Source: Vanilla planifolia | Taxonomy: Eukaryota; Streptophyta; Magnoliopsida; Asparagales; Orchidaceae | Direction: 5' to 3' | NCBI GenBank assembly: GCA_023846275.1 | Contig: CM043869.1 | Coordinates: forward strand, 36,606,737 to 36,670,736 | Length of the DNA stretch: 64,000 nucleotides | Part shown: positions 39,801-46,060 of the stretch, piece after piece | How the letters are laid out: every line of letters starts with the position of its first letter | How positions within the stretch are numbered: the first letter of the stretch is position 1 | Translations under genes and position numbers: made by a program | The notes under the pieces: generated by a model | Told to the model about the DNA's origin: nothing | What the model saw: only the letters and a program-made list of their open reading frames with translations | Databases searched by the model: none

Positions 39801-42253
39801 CCCACATTTCACATGAGAACAAAGCACGTTTAGCTCAAATATCATCATATCAAAGCCTTCATAGATCAAAGTGAGTGTCCTTAAATAAAATCCTAAGGAC
39901 AAAGAATACAAGAGATATGTTGCCCAAGGTGCTTATCATTAGCAAACTGAGGATATGTTTCAACTCAATTGGCCATTGCACCAAATAATGTAGGCAAGTC
40001 GCATTAGAATTGAAAGTTTATTAGAAGAGATTATCAAGCACAGTTATTCAAACATGATCAATCTCCAATTAAATATTGTTGGGGTGTAGAGCCTGGTAAG
40101 GCTAAACAAGAATACATGAACTTAACCATGCTCGTAATCAAACTACATTACATGGCTTTATTACTCATCCATATTACTATTGAAGAACATGACATACCTA
40201 CACCATAGAGAACTATTCATGATATAACAAATGATAAGCCTCGGTTATAACGCTTATAACTACAGCAACAATTTCAACTAAATGCCAGTACTTATTATAT
40301 GACATGGCACCAACAATAACAATGGATTGACAAGAAGTCAAGATTAATGGGCAAGTAAGCATGGGCCAAAAACAATGCAAATAGCAGTTAAGTCTTGTCA
40401 ACGAAGGTTACAATAATTATGATAGGTAATAGAATATTATGAAGGGAGAAGAAAACTAACAACTTCAATAAAGCATACAAGTAAATATTCTAAACCCAAA
40501 GTAACCTTGACTAGAGACAATGTGGTCATAGTTCCACTCCATGAGATAATTGTCATTTATGGGGAAGAAAAAGAATAAGATAAATCCATATTTGACTTCT
40601 CTATAAGTCATTCATGACTCCAAGTTGGTCAAAGGATTGACAAGATGGAAGGATGTGGATCAAAATTAGTATCAAAGCACAAGTTTAGGTTGTGGTTAAT
40701 CAAGATTCCAAGTGAACATAAATCAACCAAAAAGATAAAGTCAAGATTAGGAGATCAACGTGGTGATGGTTCCTCACAGAAATCATCCTTTTTACAAGTC
40801 ATTCATGGTTCAAAGATGGCGAAGGATCATTAAAGTCCAATGCAATATAAACCAAGCCTACTTCCTCATGAGAGTGATAGGAGACATTGAAAGCATGAAT
40901 GTTCACCAAAAGATAGTTATAAAATTTGAGGGCTTGTATTCTTCTTCCAATCTCTTTAAATTATAGTAGAGTCTTTTGAGTGTGATTCTGATTTTTTAAC
41001 CAAAGTTTGAAATTTTATATAAAATCTTTTACCTTATCATCTTTGAGTTCTTGTGTGTCCTCAATTCTCTTCTTATGTGTGCCGATGGTTGCCTTGACAA
41101 TGAGAGATGAGTGGTGTATTGGTGGGTAGTTGAGTTTCAATATTCCTCAGTGATTATTTCAAAGATTTCATTAGGTACTTACATGACTAACAACATCAAT
41201 CATCATCCTAACTATTCTTAGAAAAGATTATGGATTCTTCTCCTTCACTTGTACCACTTGAATGTGCGATGCACATTCATATATTGAAAAAATTGCCACA
41301 ACCTATAATAAGATTAACTCAAGTTGATTCGTATAGACATCATGCTTCAGAATGAGAGCCATTATCCATATAACGTAAACATTTTTGAATTTTACTAATA
41401 ATTCCTTTAAGTCTATGCCATTTCTCTGCAAGCATGCACATCAATTATAGTGACATTCTTTACTAGTTAATTCTATATACTACATCTTTCATGCCCAAAC
41501 CACCTACATCTACCTTCCACCATATCTTCAACGCGTTACGCCATCCCAAGGTTCTCCTTCTCAACTTGCATCCCAATGCTTTCTTTGTTACCCAAGATTA
41601 ATATCCACATTCCACAACAGATCAAACTTTTAACAAAATTTTTTGTGGCTGTAAACGACAGATAAGCGTGCAAATGGAAGTTTTTCACGAATCTTATATC
41701 TATAGTCAAGATACGTAAAACCCATGGTACAAACAAGTAATTAACATCATAAAAAATGGATATCTTACATGCCAAATCCACAGCAGCAACATAAACTGGC
41801 CGTGCCTGCATAGCATTCACAGCTTCATCCACTATAATAGTATAGCCTCATCAGTTACAAATCAAAAGATGCCAGAAAAAACTTTGAACCCAAAAAAATT
41901 TCCACAGATCTAACTGAAAACACACCAGGGAGCTCGAGATCAATGAACGAGGAGCTCATTTCCGCGCACGCTTGCGGCTGGGAGTAACGATCAATGGCCT
42001 GGGATGACAGACCATTGAGGGATCCGCAGAGGGCACAGGTCCATGCCCACTGTTCGAGCTCGCAGTAGGTATTGAAGTAGGCCCAACAATTCTCGCAACG
42101 GGGAAGAAGATGACCGCTGGAGCCGTAAGCCGGCGCTACACCGTGCTCATCCCTTTGCGAGAAAGGCGTCACGACTACCCCCCAAGGGATCCCGGAGAAC
42201 TCCTGTATCTCGGCATCCAGGGGGAAGCGTGAGAGCGAGGCACGGACGGCCAT
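9588..42253 (-). CDS. SEC23: SEC23-type COPII coat protein, 12 exons, 3' end missing
   Basis: Encodes a SEC23-family protein, the GTPase-activating inner-coat subunit that works with SEC24 and SAR1 to bud COPII vesicles from the ER. Exons (5' to 3' on the minus strand): 42253-41926, 41831-41769, 15569-15516, 15432-15260, 15045-14859, 14723-14578, 14503-14349, 14201-14120, 14027-13912, 11026-10931, 10772-10649, 9862-9588. All have GT/AG junctions and every phase joins, giving 599 codons plus two bases. The start is the ATG at 42,253. Residues 53-76 form a C-x2-C-x16-C-x2-C zinc finger, about 110-390 match the trunk, about 395-490 the beta-sandwich and 500-599 the helical part. It resembles the divergent plant SEC23 group typified (from memory) by Arabidopsis At2g27460 more than canonical SEC23. 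About 170 C-terminal residues, including the gelsolin-like domain, are absent from the window. Confidence 0.88.
10149..10296. repeat. 74-bp tandem duplication inside intron 11
   Basis: Two copies begin at 10,149 and 10,223 with AAATAAAAGTGGCAAACAAT and both run into GGTTGAGCTCTTACACTC. They differ by a few bases and one 3-bp indel. The duplication lies within the 786-bp intron between exons 12 and 11. Confidence 0.85.
10649..10772 (-). CDS. SEC23: SEC23-type gene, exon 11
   Basis: A 124-bp exon coding PTFLVKRRLRIRTIQYTTAG and SINDLYDNVDSETVLSILVH, then K. The acceptor is TGTTCAG|GCCAAC and the donor CACAAG|GTACCA. Confidence 0.92.
10931..11026 (-). CDS. SEC23: SEC23-type gene, exon 10
   Basis: A 96-bp exon coding HTDPPVLQIAFQYSTVVPDE and EALKTESNSGP (beta-sandwich). 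The acceptor is TTGCAG|GCATAC and the donor CCAAG|GTACAT. Confidence 0.92.
11758..11785. repeat. (TA)n(GA)n microsatellite
   Basis: A short alternating TA run followed by GA repeats, inside intron 9. Confidence 0.85.
12456..12558. repeat. 51-bp tandem duplication in intron 9
   Basis: Copies at 12,456 and 12,507 share AAGG-x-CAACATTTACAA and continue to ACTC-CA-TCATAT. They sit at the end of the transposon-like segment at 12,330-12,580. Confidence 0.7.
13163..13186. repeat. A(24) homopolymer
   Basis: An uninterrupted run of A on the plus strand within intron 9. On the transcribed strand it is a T run. Confidence 0.95.
13912..14027 (-). CDS. SEC23: SEC23-type gene, exon 9
   Basis: A 116-bp exon coding YGHFFPDPQYENVQHIICCD and SFATYAYDFEFSNSSGFS (beta-sandwich). 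The acceptor is CTGCAG|TATGGC and the donor TCAAG|GTAATT. Confidence 0.93.
14120..14201 (-). CDS. SEC23: SEC23-type gene, exon 8
   Basis: An 82-bp exon coding YRMLSRPYAFGCVLRLRTSS and EFKLGHS, the trunk to beta-sandwich transition. The acceptor is TTTGTAG|GTATCG and the donor CATTCT|GTATGT. Confidence 0.92.
14349..14503 (-). CDS. SEC23: SEC23-type gene, exon 7
   Basis: A 155-bp exon coding AAAAVQAGVCVDLFAITNEY and on to STLPQD plus two bases of the next methionine codon. The acceptor is GCACAG|GCTGCT and the donor GACAT|GTAAGT. Confidence 0.94.
14578..14723 (-). CDS. SEC23: SEC23-type gene, exon 6
   Basis: A 146-bp exon coding ARVFAFLSGPPDYGAGQLDT and on to EQTPFYKDL. The acceptor GAACAG|CCAGGG is used rather than the AG four bases later, because only the first restores A-R-V-F in frame. 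The donor is GACTTG|GTAATT. Confidence 0.93.
14859..15045 (-). CDS. SEC23: SEC23-type gene, exon 5
   Basis: A 187-bp exon coding VETCKDRIAAALETLKPITS, then the GGRGFGAAMEALISYL segment of the trunk. The acceptor is TTTTGCAG|GTAGAAAC and the donor TTGG|GTATGT. Confidence 0.94.
15260..15432 (-). CDS. SEC23: SEC23-type gene, exon 4
   Basis: A 173-bp exon coding ALGPGSLFGLVTFSHKIGLY and on through DDVMPLLSFLAP. The FGLVTFSHKIGLYDVQGP block is the most diagnostic SEC23 trunk segment in the gene. The donor is GCCCCT|GTATGT. Confidence 0.94.
15516..15569 (-). CDS. SEC23: SEC23-type gene, exon 3
   Basis: A 54-bp exon coding S-EDFLELVKSSLLAALE (trunk). The donor is GGAAG|GTAAAA. It is the first exon after the giant intron and keeps phase 1 on both sides. 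Confidence 0.9.
16250..16917 (+). mobile_element. Candidate 5' LTR of a decayed Ty1/copia element
   Basis: The last 280 bases (16,640-16,917) match, base words in the same order, the segment 40,910-41,193. Shared words include GCTTGTATTCT, an AAATTTT-ATA-AAAATCTT block, TTCTTGTGTG or TTTTGTGTGCC, and TTTCAT-A-G before a terminal CAACA or CTAACA. The left boundary is uncertain because the copies are strongly diverged. A weak copia-type primer-binding site follows directly. The assignment rests on order and context, not on high identity. Confidence 0.45.
16918..16932 (+). promoter_or_regulatory. Degenerate primer-binding site of the copia element
   Basis: ACTAGTATCGGAACT directly after the LTR-like CAACA terminus resembles the plant initiator-methionine tRNA primer site TGGTATCAGAGCT with a few changes. 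It supports a plus-strand Ty1/copia element starting to its left. Confidence 0.45.
16933..17710. other. Stretch between copia LTR and gypsy insertion
   Basis: AT-rich, with stops in all frames. By position it would be copia leader or 5' gag, but I see no recognisable gag motif. Confidence 0.4.
17711..18952 (-). repeat. 3' LTR of the Ty3/gypsy element
   Basis: It aligns along its length with 25,424 to about 26,600: both open with TGA-(TG)-CACAAAAA, share AGTTAGAATGCAAACAA, runs of CTTACAATGCATT, GAATTAGGGTTTT, and the CTTTTCC-TTCCAATTT block near the right end. This copy has two local tandem duplications the other LTR lacks (17,754-17,887 and the one ending at 19,061), so the exact right end is 18,952 or 19,061. 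Confidence 0.75.
17754..17887. repeat. 67-bp tandem duplication inside the 3' LTR
   Basis: Copies at 17,754 and 17,821 begin TTATTGGAGAT and end GGGACATCTTTG. The partner LTR (near 25,485) has a single copy, so the duplication arose after insertion. Confidence 0.8.
18842..19061. repeat. About 110-bp tandem duplication at the 3' LTR end
   Basis: Two almost identical copies run from TTTATTCTCTTCATTTAGTC to GACAAGGATAATGTGCA; the first ends at 18,952 and the second at 19,061. They differ mainly by a TA dinucleotide, much less than the two LTRs differ, so this is a recent event. Confidence 0.9.
19062..20590. other. Gypsy 3' internal region, non-coding
   Basis: Between integrase and 3' LTR on the minus strand. 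There are no recognisable motifs. The GAAGCCTTCATG or AGGCCTTCATG word recurs at about 19,570, 19,665, 19,730 and 19,790, an irregular interspersed repeat. Confidence 0.5.
20600..21010 (-). pseudogene. Ty3/gypsy integrase relic
   Basis: The minus strand reads IMIDYFSRWIEAKPLIRL at about 21,015-20,960, matching the DYFTKWVEAE integrase core, and SPYSLVDGFEAMLLVDTKHS at about 20,700-20,620, matching the TPF-x-L-x-Y-G-x-E-A-x-I-P-V-E block that follows the catalytic core. Stops and frameshifts separate the two. Confidence 0.78.
21790..21900 (-). pseudogene. Ty3/gypsy RNase H relic
   Basis: The minus-strand peptide ATWRLFVDGPWDKSDAGS matches the RNase H opening W-x-L-x-V-D-G-(A/S)-S-N-x-x-G-S-G-A of plant gypsy elements. 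The catalytic aspartate of VDG is still present. It lies between RT and integrase as expected. Confidence 0.7.
22616..22940 (-). pseudogene. Ty3/gypsy reverse transcriptase relic
   Basis: On the minus strand MHLCIDYINLNRAVPKDRYP (family: MCVDY-x-x-LN-x-A-x-PKD-x-(Y/F)-P) at about 22,922-22,860 is followed, after a stop, by FLDAFLGYYQIRMAEKNWEK and MSFIIAFGTSL, then LKNVGVIYQRV. These are RT blocks 1-4 in order. The catalytic YxDD block is not intact. Confidence 0.82.
23215..23412. repeat. 99-bp tandem duplication in gypsy pol
   Basis: Copies at 23,215 and 23,314 begin AGTTTTGCTAATTCAGAAGG and differ at about one position. The 99-bp unit is 33 codons, so the minus-strand frame stays open through both copies. 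It lies between the protease region and RT. Confidence 0.9.
23440..23640 (-). pseudogene. Ty3/gypsy post-protease motif relic
   Basis: The minus strand reads ATPIYNAILGRPTINIFKLI, then PYLCVKFNTL and VIRVQGD. This is the Y-N-A-I-L-G-R-P-x-(L/I)-N block that sits between protease and RT in plant Ty3/gypsy polyproteins, here unusually well kept. Confidence 0.8.
24480..24640 (-). pseudogene. Ty3/gypsy gag relic
   Basis: The minus strand reads NLRQHQAESLQPFLQCFMKV, resembling the gag block x-(I/V)-x-Q-x-x-G-E-S-L-x-x-(Y/F)-x-x-R-F. Position, upstream of the protease region and downstream of the 5' LTR, agrees. Confidence 0.55.
25424..26600 (-). repeat. 5' LTR of the Ty3/gypsy element
   Basis: Partner of the LTR at 17,711. 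Shared blocks include AGTTAGAATGCAAACAA near 25,503, ACAATGCAT words at 25,660-25,730, GAATTAGGGTTTTTGA near 26,187 and the CTTTCCAATTTCATCTCTT block at 26,472. Substantial divergence between the LTRs indicates an old insertion. The right end is uncertain by about 50 bp because it runs into sequence resembling the start of the tandem array. Confidence 0.72.
26673..36970. repeat. Tandem array: 15 copies of a 687-bp unit (10.3 kb)
   Basis: Using GAACCTATATAATCAG (or close variants) as anchor, units start at 26,673, 27,357, 28,045, 28,732, 29,419, 30,104, 30,791, 31,479, 32,166, 32,853, 33,540, 34,227, 34,914, 35,601 and 36,288. Spacing is 684-688 bp, mostly 687. Internal copies differ by only a few per cent; the first and last are more diverged, as expected at array edges. 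On the plus strand each unit contains a decayed Ty1/copia gag segment: NKLVMISMQLRSMQINFKNE and GKAFIFLP, then after a frameshift ETIKAINNVLRKK. The array then runs directly into copia zinc-knuckle and pol remains, so it was amplified out of the copia element. Confidence 0.93.
36825..37160 (+). pseudogene. Ty1/copia gag C-terminus and zinc-knuckle relic
   Basis: The last array unit continues without a break as ATIKAINNVLRKK, then STIRKNDLKYQKKQ and SEGRQC, then after stops WHICWNQGKKVYQK. The last piece matches a worn C-x2-C-x4-H-x4-C zinc knuckle with the first and last cysteines and the histidine lost. This links the array to the copia coding sequence to its right. Confidence 0.6.
37290..38260 (+). 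pseudogene. Ty1/copia GAG-pre-integrase and integrase relic
   Basis: Plus-strand translation gives DVKRNLISIDQMDIMDSKIV, later VKGVMVV and GNKDKFIYMV, then KLRHSKLDLMSEKDM. This is the pre-integrase block (N-L-I-S-x-x-Q-L-D; K-G-x-x-V; L-W-H-x-R-L-G-H-M-S-E-K-G-M). From 37,760 come YVTFINNFAKKFRVYIQHI (family: Y-F-V-T-F-I-D-D-F-S-R-K), SDNND, and ERKNITLKHEKRMKLHVGIN with TYLLNTGTSIIA. KNMNKIDAKTIKSYFIEL follows. Frames are broken by stops and the catalytic residues are partly lost. Confidence 0.78.
39870..40000 (+). pseudogene. Ty1/copia reverse transcriptase relic (weak)
   Basis: KEYKRYVAQGAYH then QTEDMFQLN resembles the RT opening K-(Y/A)-K-A-R-L-V-A-(K/Q)-G-(F/Y)-x-Q-x-x-G-(I/V)-D-Y. 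It lies at the right distance downstream of integrase. Between 38,260 and 39,870 and after 40,000 I see no clear motif. Confidence 0.5.
40560..41193 (+). mobile_element. Candidate 3' LTR of the Ty1/copia element
   Basis: It pairs with 16,250-16,917 as described there, ending with CTAACA at 41,193. The preceding coding relics end near 40,400. The left boundary is not resolved and no target-site duplication could be confirmed. Diverged, so an old element. Confidence 0.42.
41769..41831 (-). CDS. SEC23: SEC23-type gene, exon 2
   Basis: A 63-bp exon coding VDEAVNAMQARPVYVAAVDL and A, the first strand of the trunk domain (family: ARPVYVAA-I/V-D). The donor is GGCAT|GTAAGA. Confidence 0.9.
41832..41925 (-). 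other. Intron 1 (94 bp)
   Basis: Bounded by GTGTGT and ATTATAG; removal joins codon G|TG to give P-V-D-E-A in frame. Confidence 0.85.
41926..42253 (-). CDS. SEC23: SEC23-type gene, exon 1 (start codon, zinc finger)
   Basis: Codes MAVRASLSRF through SSFIDLELP, 109 codons plus one base. It includes the zinc-finger cysteines C53, C56, C73 and C76. The donor is CCCTG|GTGTGT. It is GC-rich compared with the AT-rich DNA around it. The true ATG is at 42,251-42,253. Confidence 0.93.
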
Positions 42254-42360
42254 CTCTGCCGCCTAGAAGACAGTAGCAGATGAATAAGCGACGATGTTCA
42301 GCCCTTCGGGCGCGCAGGGCTATCAGGTAAACTTCATCGAGTTAACCGGTAGAACGTTGA
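42254..42360 (-). promoter_or_regulatory. 5' leader and proximal promoter region of the SEC23-type gene
   Basis: The 100 bases upstream of the ATG are GC-rich (for example CCCTTCGGGCGCGCAGGGC at about 42,302) and then give way abruptly to AT-rich DNA at 42,360. This fits a short 5' leader and a CpG-rich start region. No TATA box is obvious in the GC-rich part; a TAAATAAAATTTCAT stretch on the minus strand near 42,365-42,380 is a weak candidate. Confidence 0.4.
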
Positions 42361-45300
42361 ATTAATGAAATTTTATTTAAATGAAATTATTATGTAAATA
42401 TAACACCATTTAAAGATTTTAGCTAGGTATATTCAAAAATATATGCAATAGAAGCCAATTTAGAAACTATTAAATTAGACAAAAAAATGTTAATTATTCC
42501 TCTTGATAAAGTAAAATCTAAATAAATGTTATGATAGAATTAACATAAAATATATACTTAGAGAATAAAAGTACACAAAAAAACAAAAAACTAAAAGAAT
42601 TAAAAAAAATAGAGAAAAAATATTCCAACAAATAATTGTATATTATGTGACATTAATTGGTCTTTAAAACTATATTTAATATTGAAACATCAATCCTTGA
42701 CTTTTTAAAAAAATATATTTAGTAAAAAAATACAAGTTCCCAAAATAAGAGCAACATTGAAGGTATTAAAATAATTTATATTATTAAAAAAAATAAAATA
42801 TTACTTGGTACAAATTATTATTCCTATGTATGCTTAGATCTCACATATAATAATTATGAACAAATAGAACTTGTGTTCTCTAAAAGTATTAATATTGGTT
42901 TATTATCTACTTAATTAATAAACATGACATATGATCAATGATGTTGAAATTTACATTTGATGGATAAAATAATTATGATTTTTTTTAATTTTAAAGAATA
43001 ATTTAAATTTTCACTACTAAAATAATGCATGTTGGATGAGACGTTCATACTTTTAATAAGTTTGAACCTCTATTGAAAATTACACCATTAAAAGTTAAGA
43101 TGAACCTTTGATTAAAAGCTTAGCAATGTTAATATATAATTTGAGGTTTGAAGGGAAAATGATTTAGTGTTAAATAATAGGTATAGTTTCATTGTCGTGA
43201 AATTGTTAAAGTTGAATTGTTAGTCTTTAATTACTAAGAGATCTTGATTATAATGTGAATATTTCATAACTCAAGGCATTCTCATCCAAAAAACTTTTAA
43301 AAAGAATAATTTAGATTAATTGATATAATTAATTATTACACAATATAAGATTTCATTTAGTTTTTTGAGTTGTCTTATTGACTTATTCATGTTATAATGA
43401 CACGCAAAACCTCCAACATATCTTATGAATTTTATGATAATTATTTGATTATTTTAAATTGATAATTTGAATATATTTGATGTCTTAGCATTCTCTTGAA
43501 GAAGATGTTGATGGTAAGAAATAGTTATAGATTTACAAATTTAACATCAGGAAAGATAGACACAATTTGATCAGGCATATCAAGAGCTTAGTTTGACAAA
43601 CCTCACTTGGGAGCATTGTGGTTTAGTAACAAAATGATCAATTTAAGAGATCCATAGAATTTGGCTACTATGTTAGAAACCTCATAAGGATTTTAAAATA
43701 AGCAAAAGATCAAGCCCTCTTACAAAAATATGGAAAAATTCTAAGCATGACCGATGCAATTAAGTGTTTTAAAATTATTTGTTTAAGAAAGTTTTGGAGA
43801 GGATCATCAATGTATCATCTAAAAAATTTGCTATGTATAACATATTATGAATCGTGAGATTAAGCTAATAGAATTGTAATTATGTATGTTTTGATATAAT
43901 AAAATTATTTTTTAAAAATATGACTTATATTGATTAAAATATTATTAAATATATAAATTTTTATAAAGCATGTCATTGGAAAGGATTTTTCAAGAGGAAT
44001 TCAAACCACATTCACATAATTAGAAATAAATTTTTAAAGAAAAAACATATCAAAGTAATTTCAAAAATTTGTAAAGGACATAATAATAATAATATCTCAA
44101 CAAGGTTTTACAGTCTTAGCAGGGATTGGTTTAAATGCAATTTTGATAGGTTGGATGGGTAATTAAAAGATAAAATATAAGGGAGAGAGAGAGAGAGAGA
44201 GATTAGTTGGAAAGAAATGATAAGAAAAGAGAAAATATAGCTTGGTAAGAAGAAGACTAGTAAAAAAAAGGAAAGAGAATCATTGCAACATAAAATTTTT
44301 TACAGCAACTAAATGAAAGAGTTTAGAATTAAGATGAGAGTAAAAGGAGCTATTGGAAGCAAATTTTAGCAAGGAAAGCAAAGGAGTTGTAGCTACCCAA
44401 GAAATAAGATTTCAAGTTAATTTTGTTGATATCAATTTAGTTATATACAAAAATTAAAGGGTTTAGTTGGTTTATAAAGTTAGAAAGGTCATAGGAAGGG
44501 TTGGAGGAGGTTTGAAATGATTTTGTGCAAAAATGAGAGGATTCAATCTAAGATGGTCACATTTAGGTAGAATTGCAATATATAATGAATCCAATTATAT
44601 TGTATAATTAATTTAAATTAGTTTAGGAATAAGAAATCAAATAAGTTCATTGAAGTGTTATACAATATGTATAAGCTAATTGTACAATACAATGACTCTT
44701 AATGTAATGTATAATGGGTTGTAAGTCAATAAGCTTTTATTAGCGAATAAATCACATAGTATAATGAGTATAGTTATACAATGTAATAGTTAGGCAATTA
44801 GTTAAAACAAGATTCATATGGAAATAATTGTAGAATCGTATTGTAAGATAAAGTTGATCATAGTGAACGATTATATATACAACAAATCAAAGGCTAGATC
44901 AAACAATCTAACAGGTAAGGAGTAATGTTGATTATATTATATGATATAAACAATTGTGTAATAAGATATATTAAGTGTATAATAGAAAATGAAGGATATT
45001 TTTTTGGATAAAATAACTTAGAAAAATAGTTTATAATTATATTACATGAGAGATTATGTAATAATTAATGTGTACACATGACATTGTAAAAAATTTAGAA
45101 GTGGAGAGGATTAGATAAAGGAATTTCATTTCAGATTCAGAAGCAAATATAATAACTATGGTACAAAAATTTATTTATATTTTTAATAAATTCAATTGTT
45201 ATTATTTTATTGGTTTTTGACACATTTATATGATATGATTATTTGGGTCTTATTCACTTATTACTCATTTATGACATTATTTACTTAAATAATTTACACG

Positions 45301-46011
45301 AAAATAAGATTGGCATGAATATTTTTGATATAATTATATATACACACTAATTAAAAATAAAATAATTTGAAATTCATATAATATGTATGACCATTTGGTA
45401 ATAGGATAAATAAAATATAATAATCAATATTTCCTATAAACATTATTCCTTATTATATTTTAAGGTCAATATATATTTAATGGTGACATAATGTCAATTG
45501 ATAGACTGATGATACCCTTACATACAAGTATATATTGAGCTACTAATATTTTCTACAAGGTGGCAAGAGTTAGGATATCTTTTATTTAGTCAGATGCTAA
45601 CATAAGTCATATGGTTATTAGTTATTAGATCTAAAAGATAATTATCTAAATAAAATTTAAGGTTTATAAAATATAATACATAGGAAACTAAAAATAAAAT
45701 AACAAATAATAAAATACATGTTTATATTTTATGTAATTTATTTATGTTCATGGATTTTATGGGATCATTTATCATAGTTTATTCTTTCATTATTACCTAT
45801 TATCTTATCATTTTGGTATTGTTTTATATCAAGGCATTACTTTATAGCATCTACATATTTTGTTATATTATATAATTAATCTATTGAGTCATTTAAAAGT
45901 TTATTTGTATTTACATCAATGGTAATATTTCTATTATATTAAAAGATAAGAACTTTGACATCATGCATGAGAATCCTGCGTATTAATTGCCTCAGTATGT
46001 AGAATATTATG
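42361..46011. other. AT-rich intergenic DNA
   Basis: Very AT-rich with no recognisable gene. A GA microsatellite lies at 44,183-44,202. From 44,580 to 45,060 words such as TTGTATAAT, TATACAAT and TGTATAATG recur, resembling the reverse orientation of the motif-rich regions at 6.8-7.7 and 50.9-51.6 kb. Confidence 0.55.
44183..44202. repeat. (GA)10 microsatellite
   Basis: Perfect GA dinucleotide run. Confidence 0.95.
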
Positions 46012-46016
46012 TTTAC

Positions 46017-46029
46017 TGTTACACCCCAG

Positions 46030-46060
<31 letters not shown>

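Larger units (their letters stand above)
15570..41768 (-). other. Giant intron 2 (26.2 kb) filled with nested transposons
   Basis: The donor GTAAGA at 41,768 and acceptor TTTTGGTGCAG at 15,570 join codon T|CT (serine) exactly where the family continues A-V-D-x-S-S. Between them lie a decayed Ty1/copia element, a decayed Ty3/gypsy element with LTRs, and a 10.3-kb tandem array. The two ends (15,570 to about 16,250 and 41,194-41,768) look like ordinary AT-rich intron sequence. About 98% of what is identifiable in the intron is transposon-derived. Confidence 0.85.
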
